A DNA stretch of 64,000 nucleotides from the NCBI GenBank assembly GCA_028280195.1, contig JANQMH010000103.1, forward strand, positions 1 to 64,000, written 5' to 3'. A model generated the notes under the pieces. It was not told the DNA's origin. It did no database searches and saw nothing but the letters and a program-made list of their open reading frames with translations. Positions 1 through 8,100 of this stretch are shown here, in pieces. Both the position numbers and the translations under genes were made by a program. This DNA is from Exilibacterium sp. Lineage in GTDB: Bacteria > Pseudomonadota > Gammaproteobacteria > Pseudomonadales > Cellvibrionaceae. Position 1 is the stretch's first letter. Each line of letters opens with the position of its first letter.

Positions 1-513
1 GAGAATAATCGTTTTCCGGGGCAGTATTTTGATGAAGAGAGTGGGCTGCATTATAACTATTATCGGGATTATGATCCGACGATAGGGCGATATATCCAAG
101 GTGATCCGATTGGAATTTTAAGAGACTATTCCGATCCGCAATTGCAGCTAGCTATTGCACATGGAGTGCTAAAGGAAACGGGTTTTGCTGGCGAGACCTT
201 AAATCATTTATATGGCTATGTTGGCCAAAACCCAATTATGTGGTTCGATCCTTGGGGATTAGCGGAGCACACAACGAATCAACGAGAATCGAATAGAAAT
301 AAGCATGAGGCTGGCAACACTAGGCGACAAAAGGACAGAGGCGGAGAAAAAGGAGATAAGAATAGAAGGGCGCCTAATAAACGGCCAAAAGGCTGGAAAG
401 GGAAATGGCCTCCAGTGCGTTTACCAAGTATTCCATTTTTGAATCCTTGTTTAATTGATCCAACTTTGCCTGGTTGCTCTGGTGACCCTAATCTGTGTCC
501 GCCAGGAGTATAA
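1..513 (+). CDS. Rhs-family protein, C-terminal end with variable tip (5' end outside window)
   Basis: The reading frame is open from the first base, so the start lies outside the window. The visible part begins inside the Rhs-associated core: RFPGQYFDEESGLHYNYYRD, then a GRYIQGDPIG motif and YGYVGQNPIMWFDPWGL, which matches the conserved end of Rhs cores (DPxGL is where the conserved shell stops). The roughly 80 residues that follow are the variable tip: very basic, with a KDRGGEKGDKNRR stretch and a short Cys/Pro-rich end. In Rhs proteins this tip is the effector, released inside the shell. I do not recognise its activity. A Sel1-repeat gene follows 33 bp downstream on the same strand, the usual position of an immunity gene. 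The DNA is AT-richer than the core genome, consistent with transfer. Confidence 0.88.
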   Translation, partial: ENNRFPGQYFDEESGLHYNYYRDYDPTIGRYIQGDPIGILRDYSDPQLQLAIAHGVLKETGFAGETLNHLYGYVGQNPIMWFDPWGLAEHTTNQRESNRNKHEAGNTRRQKDRGGEKGDKNRRAPNKRPKGWKGKWPPVRLPSIPFLNPCLIDPTLPGCSGDPNLCPPGV

Positions 514-546
514 CTAAAGTCTTCCATCGACCTTTTTAATGACGTT

Positions 547-990
547 ATGACAGAACTTGTAAAAAATTTATATGAAGAGGCCTTAGCCGAAGTTAAAAAA
601 GAAAATGCGGATATTAAAAAAACAATAGAGTTGTTAAATAAGGCTATCGAAGCAGGCTCTTCTGAGGCTGCTTATGCCTTAGCGACTTGGTATTTGCATG
701 GGGAAAATGTTGATACGGATTGGAATAAAGCTGTTTTTCTTTTAAAAAGGGCGAGTAACTCTAAAAATCCAGATGCTCTCTATGACCTTGCGGTTTGTTA
801 TGAAGAGGGCAAAGGGATCAAACAAGATAAGTGCAAGGCTTTTGAGTTATATTTGCAAGCTGCTTTGCGTGGAGATGAACAGTCAATACATGAAGTTGGC
901 AGATGTTATTACTATGGCTTTGGAGTAGAAGAAGATAGAGATTTAGCTGATATCTGGTTAGAAAGGGCTGAAGAACTGGGCCTTGATTAA
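547..990 (+). CDS. Sel1-like repeat protein, candidate immunity protein for the upstream Rhs tip
   Basis: A 147-residue protein without a signal peptide, made almost wholly of Sel1-like (SLR) helical repeats. Recurring blocks include AYALATWYLHGENV near residue 42, ALYDLAVCYEEGKGI near 78 and SIHEVGRCYYYGFGVEED near 115, with the usual A..LG..Y..G pattern and about 36-residue spacing. SLR proteins are protein-binding scaffolds. Several polymorphic-toxin systems encode SLR or ankyrin-type proteins directly after the toxin as immunity factors. Here the gene follows the Rhs tip on the same strand and a terminator closes the pair. Immunity is inferred from position only. Confidence 0.85.
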   Translation: MTELVKNLYEEALAEVKKENADIKKTIELLNKAIEAGSSEAAYALATWYLHGENVDTDWNKAVFLLKRASNSKNPDALYDLAVCYEEGKGIKQDKCKAFELYLQAALRGDEQSIHEVGRCYYYGFGVEEDRDLADIWLERAEELGLD

Positions 991-1007
991 CCGTTTGTGT
1001 GTGGTCA

Positions 1008-1043
1008 AAAAATGCCGGTAGTTTCATCACTCCCGGCGTTTTT
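1008..1043 (+). terminator. Rho-independent terminator after the Rhs/Sel1 pair
   Basis: An A-tract with TGCCGG (1008-1018) pairs with CCGGCG and a T-tract (1033-1043) around a 14-nt loop, 18 bp after the Sel1 gene stop. A-tract, GC stem and T-run together make a good intrinsic terminator. Because it is flanked by A and T runs it could work in both directions. Confidence 0.75.
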
Positions 1044-1150
1044 TATTCGATGGTTAGCACTAGCTTTCCCTCGAATATTTCAATTTTAATGGGTGTTTTG
1101 ATAGTAAAGCCAGTCTTGGCCAACCACTGCCGGTCGATGGATTCTATGGG
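1043..1150 (-). pseudogene. SymE-like toxin, C-terminal fragment
   Basis: The minus-strand frame ends in RQWLAKTGFTIKTPIKIEIF followed by EGKLVLTIE and a stop. This fits the C-terminal half of the SymE/YmfB family (G-x-WL-x-x-AGF ... v-v-x-x-g-x-L-v-L-T), small AbrB-fold RNA-cleaving toxins that are often found beside Rhs loci. Only this end is present. The upstream part of the frame runs antisense through an IS3 transposase remnant, so the gene was probably cut by the insertion. The exact junction near 1146-1150 cannot be fixed by eye. Confidence 0.5.
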
Positions 1151-1588
1151 CGACAGTCTATTATGAAGCCGACGTTTTCGCACTTTCAATGCTGTCGATG
1201 ACTTTAAGCGCGAGGCATTGGTGGTTGAAATTGATCTCAATCTGCCGGCATCCCGTGTCATCCGGGTACTGGAGAGGCCAGTGGTTCGGCGTGGTGGATA
1301 TTCCAAAGAAGCTGCGGATGACCAACGGTCCGGGCTTTGCCTCAGCCACATTGGTTGGCTGGCTGGGTCGAAAAGCATGGAGTTGAATTGGAGTTCATTA
1401 AGTCTGGAAAGCCAGCACAAAATTCGTTTGTTGAACGCTTTAATTGAAAATACCGCGATTAAGTACTCAGTATGTATATATTCAATACGCTGACGGAAGT
1501 GGGAGATACCACGAAACACCGGCTACGTGAATACAACGATGAACAGCCACACGATTCTCTGGGCGATCTGACGCCCTCGGGAAAATAA
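1146..1588 (+). pseudogene. Decayed IS3-family transposase (orfB)
   Basis: Pieces of an IS3-group DDE transposase can be read across three frames. They are RRFRTFNAVDDFKREALVVE (first catalytic Asp context), then after a frameshift near 1295 PKKLRMTNGPGFASATLVGW (second Asp context, here TNGP instead of DNGP), then after another shift VEKHGVELEFIKSGKPAQNS and FVERFN (catalytic Glu), followed by LREYNDEQPHDSLGDLTP. In-frame stops follow LL, FN and RD. The first third of the protein and orfA are missing. It is inactive and marks an old insertion next to the SymE-like fragment. Confidence 0.8.
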
Positions 1589-1900
1589 CCGCCAACCCTA
1601 TATTATTTTTACTAAGGGCACTATTTGTTTAAAAACGAATTGTTAGCTGCTAAGATTCTATCGGTAGTTTTTTCTAAAAGCGGTCATGAAATATTTTACA
1701 TAATGTAGTCCGCTGTTGGCTCAAAGCTGACGTTGCTTGAGTCACACTTCAAGCTGGGGCACGAAGTTTCCAGCAACCATGGTCTGTGGGGCGATAATTC
1801 AATGCTTTGCCTCTCTGAGCACAGTTCCATGCCGCCCCAGATGCTATTTATTTTCGTATTTCCACTACTATCAACTCTTTGTTACGTAGGAGATTTTTGG
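1589..1900. other. Intergenic stretch, no gene seen
   Basis: AT-rich sequence between the IS remnant and the next gene. The frame of the next gene stays open back to 1733, but the stretch before 1901 does not look coding. I see no hairpin or repeat of note, apart from a ribosome-binding site GTAGGAGA at 1886-1893. Confidence 0.4.
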
Positions 1901-2383
1901 ATGAGATTTCTTAGAGTTTTAGCTGTATTTGCGATATTTTTGTCATCGAGCTTGTCTCATGCTTTCAATACTAACTATTCGCATCATATGTGTAAGATAG
2001 ATACTTCAACATTTTATTCTCAACAATATAGCTTTGGCACGGCCTCTATCACTAATTACTCCACCACCAAAGAATTAAAAGTAACATGTCCAATTGTAAG
2101 GCGTCGCCATGCTAACATGTCAGTCGAAATAAAGGTCATTGATACTAACCCTACCGTTGATTTTCGTTGCACGCTATTGGCATCAAGAATGAATGGCACT
2201 GGCTCTGCTGGCCGAGTCGGGTATTCTAGCGGCGCTCTTTCAACTCACCAAGACATCTCGATAGGCACCTCATCTTTATATACAGCATCGCCATGGCCAG
2301 ATATGTTCCTGTCTTGCACTATTCCCAGACGCAGCGGGTCTAATTACTCGAGATTTTTGCATTATATTACTGAAGACTTCTAG
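1901..2383 (+). CDS. Small secreted protein of unknown function
   Basis: A 160-residue protein starting at the ATG behind a good ribosome-binding site (TAGGAGA, 7-8 bp upstream). The first ~20 residues (MRFLRVLAVFAIFLSSSLSH plus A) form a clear Sec signal peptide. The mature part is rich in Ser, Thr and Tyr and has four Cys (HHMCKID, VTCPIV, FRCTLL, LSCTIP), which suggests two disulfide bonds in a beta-rich periplasmic or secreted protein. I recognise no family. It lies alone in the accessory zone, and the frame upstream of 1901 looks non-coding. Confidence 0.6.
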   Translation: MRFLRVLAVFAIFLSSSLSHAFNTNYSHHMCKIDTSTFYSQQYSFGTASITNYSTTKELKVTCPIVRRRHANMSVEIKVIDTNPTVDFRCTLLASRMNGTGSAGRVGYSSGALSTHQDISIGTSSLYTASPWPDMFLSCTIPRRSGSNYSRFLHYITEDF

Positions 2384-2398
2384 TTTGACTTAATCCCT

Positions 2399-2430
2399 CC
2401 CGTACTTCTCTCTTTAAAGAGAAGTACGGG
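2399..2430. repeat. Perfect 12-bp inverted repeat
   Basis: CCCGTACTTCTC (2399-2410) and GAGAAGTACGGG (2419-2430) flank an 8-nt loop in the 66-bp gap between two genes. There is no T-run on the plus-strand 3' side, only ATCAAAAAAG. It is therefore not a classic intrinsic terminator for the upstream gene, though it could act as an mRNA end stabiliser or protein site. Confidence 0.55.
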
Positions 2431-2449
2431 ATCAAAAAAGAGCAATTTT

Positions 2450-3106
2450 ATGAACGCCAATAGGTTTAACGTGCTGACAGGCTTTTTGCTACCATTGATG
2501 CTTGGCCTGCACGCGGCAACTTTTATATCGGGGATATATTTATATCTTGAGAACGCCGATTTGCGTAAGGCAAATGAGGATATCTTTAGGCTATTGACGG
2601 ATCTCAAACAAGAGATAAAAAGCAATGACTTTGAGAAAAAAAACCTTTTTGAAAAGCAAACCGGAAACAGTGAGGCGAAGGATCTTTTCTCGGAAGATCT
2701 TGCCATACTCGATAAAAAAATCGCTGCGTTATCAAAGTTGATCGAGGATCAACCGTCAGATAGTCAAGATGTAATAAAGGAAGACTACGAATACACACAA
2801 GAGCACTTCAAGCCAGAGCCAAAGGAATTATTTTTTAACGAACCCCCGGAAAATATTGACGCAGATCTTGTCCTGATTAGAGACGAAATCAGTAATCAGT
2901 TTTCTCACGAGCAAATGGATGGTGTTCAATTTAACGCCATCGAATGCAGGGCGAGAAGCTGCCTCGTAGACCTTGATCTCGAAAGTGCAGATATGATGAG
3001 TATTGTTCAAGATACTCTGGCCACATATATCGGCCGAAGCCATTTGTACGACATCGACCTGGATGAAAATGGTCGCTTCACCATGTATTTTTCAGTTGAT
3101 GAATAA
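2450..3106 (+). CDS. Membrane-anchored coiled-coil protein of unknown function
   Basis: A 218-residue protein with one N-terminal membrane segment (about residues 9-31, LTGFLLPLMLGLHAATFISG). A charged, heptad-like helix follows (about 35-100), so a short coiled coil is likely, then an acidic linker. The C-terminal domain (about 125-218) contains FNAIECRARSCLVDLDLES. The pattern IECR-x-x-x-C-x-V-x-L occurs in uncharacterised periplasmic or anchored proteins of gammaproteobacteria and myxobacteria, probably with a disulfide between the two Cys. The start ATG follows AGAGCAATTTT, a weak ribosome-binding site. I cannot assign a function. Confidence 0.62.
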   Translation: MNANRFNVLTGFLLPLMLGLHAATFISGIYLYLENADLRKANEDIFRLLTDLKQEIKSNDFEKKNLFEKQTGNSEAKDLFSEDLAILDKKIAALSKLIEDQPSDSQDVIKEDYEYTQEHFKPEPKELFFNEPPENIDADLVLIRDEISNQFSHEQMDGVQFNAIECRARSCLVDLDLESADMMSIVQDTLATYIGRSHLYDIDLDENGRFTMYFSVDE

Positions 3107-3120
3107 TCCTGATGTTGAAT

Positions 3121-3291
3121 TTATTGATATGTCCAGCCGCAGATTTGGTAATATTGCCGATACACTACTGCATCACCTGAGGCCGGTTTTCGTTCCACGC
3201 TATCCATTTGTGCCGGTGCCCCATGCTGCTGGTGCAGCTCAACAATGTGTTCCAGCTCTTTTAACACTTCAAGGTGTATGGGGATGTTCAT
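3121..3291 (-). CDS. Small protein of unknown function, 56 residues
   Basis: A short minus-strand frame starting at MNIPIHLEVLKELEHIVELH with an AAAAGGAAAACACC leader that supplies a Shine-Dalgarno-like AAGGA. The N-terminal half looks like an amphipathic helix with regular Leu, Ile and Val. The C-terminal half has a VVYRQYYQICGWTY segment. The frame also extends upstream to 3474, but that part runs through a large hairpin and is unlikely to be coding. It lies directly downstream (minus sense) of that hairpin, which would form its leader RNA. I do not recognise the family. Confidence 0.4.
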   Translation of the reverse strand: MNIPIHLEVLKELEHIVELHQQHGAPAQMDSVERKPASGDAVVYRQYYQICGWTYQ

Positions 3292-3327
3292 GGTGTTTTC
3301 CTTTTGCTGATACAGCCCTCTGAGTGA

Positions 3328-3445
3328 GCGCTGTTTGTCCTTCCTCGTAACGCCGCGCGCAGTGCCGTCAAGGGCCGCGCTTTTTGCGGCTTGCCTTGCC
3401 CTTGACGGTGCGAACACGGCGTTACAATGGAAGGACAGACAGTGC
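3328..3445. repeat. Large imperfect hairpin (about 118 nt)
   Basis: Three collinear stems nest inside each other. TGTCCTTC (3336-3343) pairs with GAAGGACA (3430-3437), GTAACGCCG (3347-3355) with CGGCGTTAC (3417-3425), and CCGTCAAGGGC (3365-3375) with GCCCTTGACGG (3398-3408). A short CCGC/GCGG hairpin caps the structure. The nested pairs and short internal loops point to a transcribed structured RNA or the folded end of a mobile element. In the minus sense it forms the leader just upstream of the 56-residue gene at 3121-3291. There is no terminator-like U-run at its base. Confidence 0.6.
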
Positions 3446-3612
3446 TCCCGGTCTCGACACTGACACAGACTCAAGCGCGGCGGGTCATGCGGGCAAGAAC
3501 GCCAGACTTGATTCCGCGTACACCCTCCGGCCTTGGCACTCCAGGTAAACGATTTTGAGCGCGGCTTTGCCGCAACCTAATTTATTCCCCCTTGGGGGCT
3601 AGAGGGTAAACA

Positions 3613-3863
3613 AAGCCATGCGACCAACACGAGAACCCTGCCCATTACCGAACTCGCTAATAACTGCGGACTCAACCCCACAGCCAGGGGTGGGCGAAGC
3701 GACACCCCTGGCGGGCAGGGTTTTCGGGCGGGGAATGGCGGCGCGTTGTTTGCGCCGCCATGGGGGAGACATGGCTTGGAGAAGGCTGCTAAGGTGAGTT
3801 GGAGCTGGCGCGGGCTTTGCGTTTTTTGCAAAGGCCGTGACAGACCCGAGCTGGCCTTAGCAG
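3613..3863. ncRNA. Multi-stem structured intergenic element, candidate non-coding RNA
   Basis: At least five stems can be read. AAGCCATG (3613-3620) pairs with CATGGCTT (3770-3777) as an outer closing stem. Inside it, AACCCTGCCC (3634-3643) pairs with GGGCAGGGTT (3713-3722), and inside that GCCAGGGGTG (3683-3692) with CACCCCTGGC (3703-3712). ATGGCGGCGC (3735-3744) with GCGCCGCCAT (3752-3761) makes a separate branch within the outer stem. CTGCTAAGG (3786-3794) with CCTTAGCAG (3855-3863) closes a second domain that contains GGCTTTGC/GCAAAGGCC. This nested architecture is far beyond chance for 250 nt. The strand and function are unknown, and I cannot match it to a known RNA class. Confidence 0.5.
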
Positions 3864-3891
3864 TGGCATTATTGGTGGAGAAGTTTCGGGT

Positions 3892-4236
3892 TCATAATAA
3901 TATACTTGTTATTAAGGGCCTGTTGCCGGTACATGATAGCGCCAGTCTAACAGGCTTCTCCGCCAGCCTCGCTGCTAATGCTATTGAAAAAACACTCTTA
4001 CCATGCTCTGTAGTTAAATCGACCGTATTGTGGGGTGCGTTGCATTCACTGGGAATATGGCTTGCGGGGACACCACCCTCTATCACGATGAGGGCCTCCG
4101 CGTTTACGGGGCCAGGGTGAACGATAATGCTTTCTATGATTTTTGCTTCAGGCATCCAGTCTCCAGGAGTAGCAGAAATATAGCCGGAAAAAAATATAAG
4201 ACTGGCCATCAAGAGAGGTCTTTTTAACATTTTCAA
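3892..4236 (-). CDS. Small periplasmic or secreted protein of unknown function
   Basis: A 114-residue protein with an N-terminal signal peptide (MKMLKRPLLMASLIFFSGYI, cleavage near SATPGD). A GGAGA ribosome-binding site sits 8 bp before the ATG. The mature part has a conserved-looking beta pattern (LIVIEGGVPASHIPSECN, then VDLTTEHGKSVFSIALAARL) and two Cys that could form a disulfide (SECN and ALSCTG). I recognise no family. It ends next to the structured element at 3613-3863 and is probably transcribed towards it. Confidence 0.55.
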   Translation of the reverse strand: MKMLKRPLLMASLIFFSGYISATPGDWMPEAKIIESIIVHPGPVNAEALIVIEGGVPASHIPSECNAPHNTVDLTTEHGKSVFSIALAARLAEKPVRLALSCTGNRPLITSILL

Positions 4237-4282
4237 TTCTCCATTAATAGAAATTCATAAGACATCGATAAGTCCCAAACAA

Positions 4283-4438
4283 CTAATGAGGTACAACAAA
4301 GAGACCGTCGCCGGTGAAGGGGCTAGAAGGGGCCAGGGAACACTCACTGGCTGGGCGGCCTGACTCTCTCATCAGCCGCACCGCTTCAAGCTTAAACTCT
4401 TTGGTATAGGTCTTGTAGGTTTTTCTTTTTCCGGTCAT
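4283..4438 (-). pseudogene. IS3-family orfA fragment (helix-turn-helix N terminus)
   Basis: The frame starts with ATG at 4436-4438 and encodes KTYTKEFKLEAVRLMRESGR then PAS, the typical start of the IS3/IS911 OrfA helix-turn-helix protein. After about 33 residues the similarity stops and the frame runs on in unrelated sequence to a stop at 4283. Only this N-terminal scrap survives and there is no orfB beside it. It may be the outer end of an older insertion, next to the 23-bp inverted repeats at 4499-4616. Confidence 0.65.
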
Positions 4439-4498
4439 AGGGATACTCCTGAGGCGACATTGTCGCCGATTTAAGCGGGGACTAGAGGGGGACTAGGA

Positions 4499-4616
4499 AC
4501 ACTGATAACTTAATAACTTTACCCGGCTCGCCTTGTCAGGATCTTTAGTTTTGCTCAGCAATTAGCATTATCTGTTCTGTGGATACTTCAAGCTAAAGTT
4601 ATTAAGTTATCAGTGT
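4499..4616. repeat. 23-bp perfect inverted repeats, MITE-like element
   Basis: ACACTGATAACTTAATAACT continuing TTA (4499-4521) is repeated as its exact reverse complement at 4594-4616, with 72 nt between. The flanks on both sides are rich in GGGGAC or GTCCCC, and GTGTCCCCTTTA is repeated at 4613-4645. Short spacing, perfect arms and no coding capacity suggest a non-autonomous transposable element, or the two ends of an insertion sequence after internal deletion. Confidence 0.55.
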
Positions 4617-4672
4617 CCCCTTTAACTGTTTACCTGTGTCCCCTTTACCTCTTTTAATCGCTGAGTAAATAT

Positions 4673-4712
4673 AAACAGCCCCTGACAAATCGGTTTATCA
4701 GGGGCTGTTTTT
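4673..4712 (-). terminator. Bidirectional intrinsic terminator downstream of the large Rhs operon
   Basis: AAACAGCCCCTGA (4673-4685) and TCAGGGGCTGTTT (4698-4710) pair around a 12-nt loop and are bordered by A/T runs, with TTTTT on the plus side. It lies 21 bp after the stop of the minus-strand gene at 4733-5182, so it most likely ends the Rhs transcript. It can also stop transcription from the other side. Confidence 0.75.
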
Positions 4713-4732
4713 GAAAAGGTAAAATCAAGTTA

Positions 4733-5182
4733 CTACGGTCCCTTGATTTTTTCCTTATTGAAATAATCAATTACCGATTCAATTGTATAAGATTCGGCAC
4801 ACTCATAACCTTCACCATCGGGGCAAAAATATTGTATAACAACTGCCATATCATTAATTTTAGGTTGAAAATGAAATAGCAATCTCGGTTCACCAGAAGA
4901 AGTAACATAATCAAAAGACGTACTACTTAATTCATTTTCAGACTTATCTGTAAGATATGTTTGTACTCTTGCCACCTTCCAATTTTTATTAATAACTATA
5001 GGAAAGGATAAAGAAACAACCCATACCTCTGGATCGCTCGATTGCTCATCCAGCTTCAGATGAAAACCAAGTTCTTTAGCATTTTTATTTGTAACCAGAA
5101 TTTCTTTTGGCAAACCACCTCCCACAGTATCCATCGAGACTCCTAAGAAAAGTAAAATGTAGCCAAATAAAAATAATCTCAT
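4733..5182 (-). CDS. Small secreted protein overlapping the giant Rhs gene
   Basis: A 149-residue protein. The first ~17 residues (MRLFLFGYILLFLGVSM) look like a signal peptide or anchor. The mature part is hydrophilic and beta-rich, with FPIVINKNWKVARVQTYLTD and two Cys near the end (YFCPDG, YECAES). The ATG overlaps the Rhs stop by 4 bp (ATGA), so the two genes are translationally coupled. A terminator follows directly. A gene in this place after an Rhs effector is usually its immunity protein, and a secreted form would fit a toxin acting in the periplasm. That role is inferred from position alone. The gene is AT-rich compared with most of the Rhs gene. Confidence 0.7.
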   Translation of the reverse strand: MRLFLFGYILLFLGVSMDTVGGGLPKEILVTNKNAKELGFHLKLDEQSSDPEVWVVSLSFPIVINKNWKVARVQTYLTDKSENELSSTSFDYVTSSGEPRLLFHFQPKINDMAVVIQYFCPDGEGYECAESYTIESVIDYFNKEKIKGP

Positions 5183-8100
5183 TGAATCACCCTGCTTGGA
5201 GCTGTTCCTTTCCGACCAAAATTAGGACAATTACCCGGACTACAAACTCCAATGCTAACGCCACTACTGGTTTGCACCCCTAAGTACAGAGACTTACCAG
5301 ATTTGGCAACCCAACCAGCATCGCCGCCTCCTGAGTGACTGTAATTTCTGAACTGATTAGAGAACATTAAACTCCCACTGGGGTGCGTATGGTAGCCAAT
5401 ATAAGCCGTAGTCAAAGAAGCTGATCCTTCACCTCCAATCACGGGAAAAGTATAGCTATAACCATTTTTTCCTTTCCAAATACTTCCAGCTATTTCAAGA
5501 CCATATTTTTTGGAAAGAGGTGCTGTTGCATCCAATACCTCTGTCGCAGCAGCGTCAGCAGATTCAAAGGTTCTTGTGGAACTTAAAGTACCATCTGTGC
5601 GGAGAGCATCTAGCTCCTTCTGAAAGGCTTTACGATTCGCTTCTGTATCACTCCCTTCACCAGCAGAGACAGTTCCATCATTTTGGTCTGCACTTGCAGT
5701 TGCACTAACAACAGCGGCGAAAGCCGCCGTGGCCCCCCCATTTGCAAACTTACCACCCGTCACCTCTGAAAGTGTACCACCCACCACAACCCTAGCCAGG
5801 GTCCTGCCCGCATTGGCCCATGTCAGCCCCTTACCCAGCTTCAGGCTCCCACTCAGCCCAATAGCCCCATCAATACCGGCACTGATAAATCCATGCCCGA
5901 ACTTACCTCCCTGCAAAGTACTGGTGATACCACCAACTCCCCCCATAGCCAGGGCCTGCGCCGGCAAGCCTTCCATCCCCAGAAACGAGAAGTCAGCACC
6001 TTGGGCGATCGAACCGAAGGCAAAAGCCGATAAGCCAGAGATAATACCATTGCGCAGGGCCAGCCCCAAGCTCCCTCCCTGGGCTAGAGTCTGAGCAAAG
6101 CTGGCGATACCGACCACGGCGGCAACCACCGCGACTTCTGCCGTTATGGTCGCGGCGATAATGCCAGCTGCTAAGGGAATAAAGTAACCCGTCGGATCTG
6201 TATATCTGAGCGGATTATTCAGGACATAGCTATAGCGATTATAGGACTGGGTATAATCGGGGAACTGTATCAGCGGATCAGCCTGCACGAAGCGCCCAAG
6301 GTGCGCGTCGTAAATGCGCCCGTTCATATGTACCAGACCCACTGCATCCAGCATTTCATGCCCGCTAAAGCCGCGTGTGGTATTGGTGTGGGAGAACAGC
6401 GTCAGTTCGCCGGGCGTCAGCGCCGTCCAGTCAACCGCAGCCCGACGTTTACCCCAGGCATCGAAACTCATTTCCTGCACAATATGACCGGTTTTGTCGG
6501 TCATAATGTCAATGGAGCCCAAGTGGTCCTTGTAAAGATACCATTCCTCCTCGCCGCTGAACTGGTTGCCGCCATCGTAGTGCAGCGTAATAATGGCCAT
6601 ACCATTGATATAGCGCTTGATTTCCCGGCTGCCGTCCGGGCGGGTGATCTTCTCCACATTGCCAATGTAGAGCGTGGAGGTGATCTCACCATTGGCGTTA
6701 TCGACCCGTTTATAGCGCGCGCGCTGCGGGCCATATTGGAAGCTGGTGGTGTGATTTCCCTTACTGATACTCAGCGGTTTGTCAAAAGTACTGTAGGTGA
6801 TTGACCGGCCCCCGCCGCTGGTCATATTGCCGTTATTGTCGTAGCTGTAGGTTCTGGCGCCGATGGTAGTGCCCGTTACCGCATGATCACCGGCAGTTCC
6901 GGCGCCGTAACTGTAGGTGCCGACACTGGCGCCGGCATTCAGTGCATTACTGCTGTCGTAAGTGTTTTTGGTTTTTATATTGCCGAAGGCATCGTAAGTG
7001 ACTTCCGTGCGCTCGCCGCCAGTCACCTGGGTTTGGGTCAGGCCGTTAAGGCCGTCGTAGAGAAAGGTTTCTTCAATATTCTTATTGCCGCTGCGGTTGT
7101 GGCGCCGTGTCAAATTACCCAGCGTATCCCAGTCATAGGCGATGTCCTGCAGGGTATTGAGGCCGCTTAGCAGGTCCGCCTCGGTGCGCGTCAGGCGGCC
7201 GGTGGCGGGGTCGTAGCTGTGTGCGGTGGTGTGGCCATTGCCGAGCATTTCCCGGCTAACATTGCCGCGGGCATCCATGGCCAGCACTTTATAGTAGCTG
7301 GTGCGCGGTTCGCCGCCCACATAGGCCCCATCCACGACTGCTTTGAGATAGCCGTGGGCGTTATAGCGGTATTCAATCGCGTTGCTGTCGTAGTCACTGC
7401 CGTCGCGCGCCGCATCGAAGATCTGGAAAGTGCGGCCGAACTGGTCGTAGGTGAGCTTTTCAAAGTGCACGCCGTCGGCGGCTGCCTGCCCCAGGCTGGT
7501 TATGGTTTCGCTGCCGCGACCGTAGCTGTCATAGACAAAGGCCCGCACATAGCCCGAAACGCTGTCCGTGACCCGATCCAGCTGCCCTCTGCCGGTGCCC
7601 GTCAAGCCATCGTTGTACTGCCAGGTGGTATTGCCCTCGATACTGTTGTCGGCGCGGTGATCGATACGGGTATGCTTGCGGCCGAGTTGGTCGTAGGTAA
7701 AGACACTGCGCTGGCCATTGGCATCACGCTGTTCAATCAGCTCGCCAAAGGCGTTGTAGTCGTATTCCCAGCCACCTTTGTCGGGGTCGGTCATACTCGT
7801 CTTGCGGCCCAGGTGATCGTAGGTAAATGTCGTTGTAATGGCGCTGGATACCCCCGTGGCGGCACCGTCCAGCCCCTGCAGCACGCGCACCTGCTTTAAC
7901 TCGCCCCGGGGAAGGTAGCTGTACTCGGTTTTACCATCGCGGTTGTCAGTAACCTGTTTTAACTCACCGTAGATATTTTTAATTTCGGTCCTGGTCTGTA
8001 ATTCAGCGTTGGTAAAAGTGGTCGTCAAACCGTCGTAATCGACAGCATTGACACTGCCATCGGGCAAGGTGGTTTGCACCACGCGCCCGAGAATATCGTA

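Noticed and set aside
1043..1519. Reading the whole 158-residue minus-strand frame as one SymE-like gene
   Set aside because: Only the last ~35-50 residues look like SymE; the rest is antisense to recognisable IS3 transposase pieces.
3328..3445. An integron attC site
   Set aside because: The palindrome lacks the RYYYAAC and GTTRRRY core sites and there is no integron integrase.
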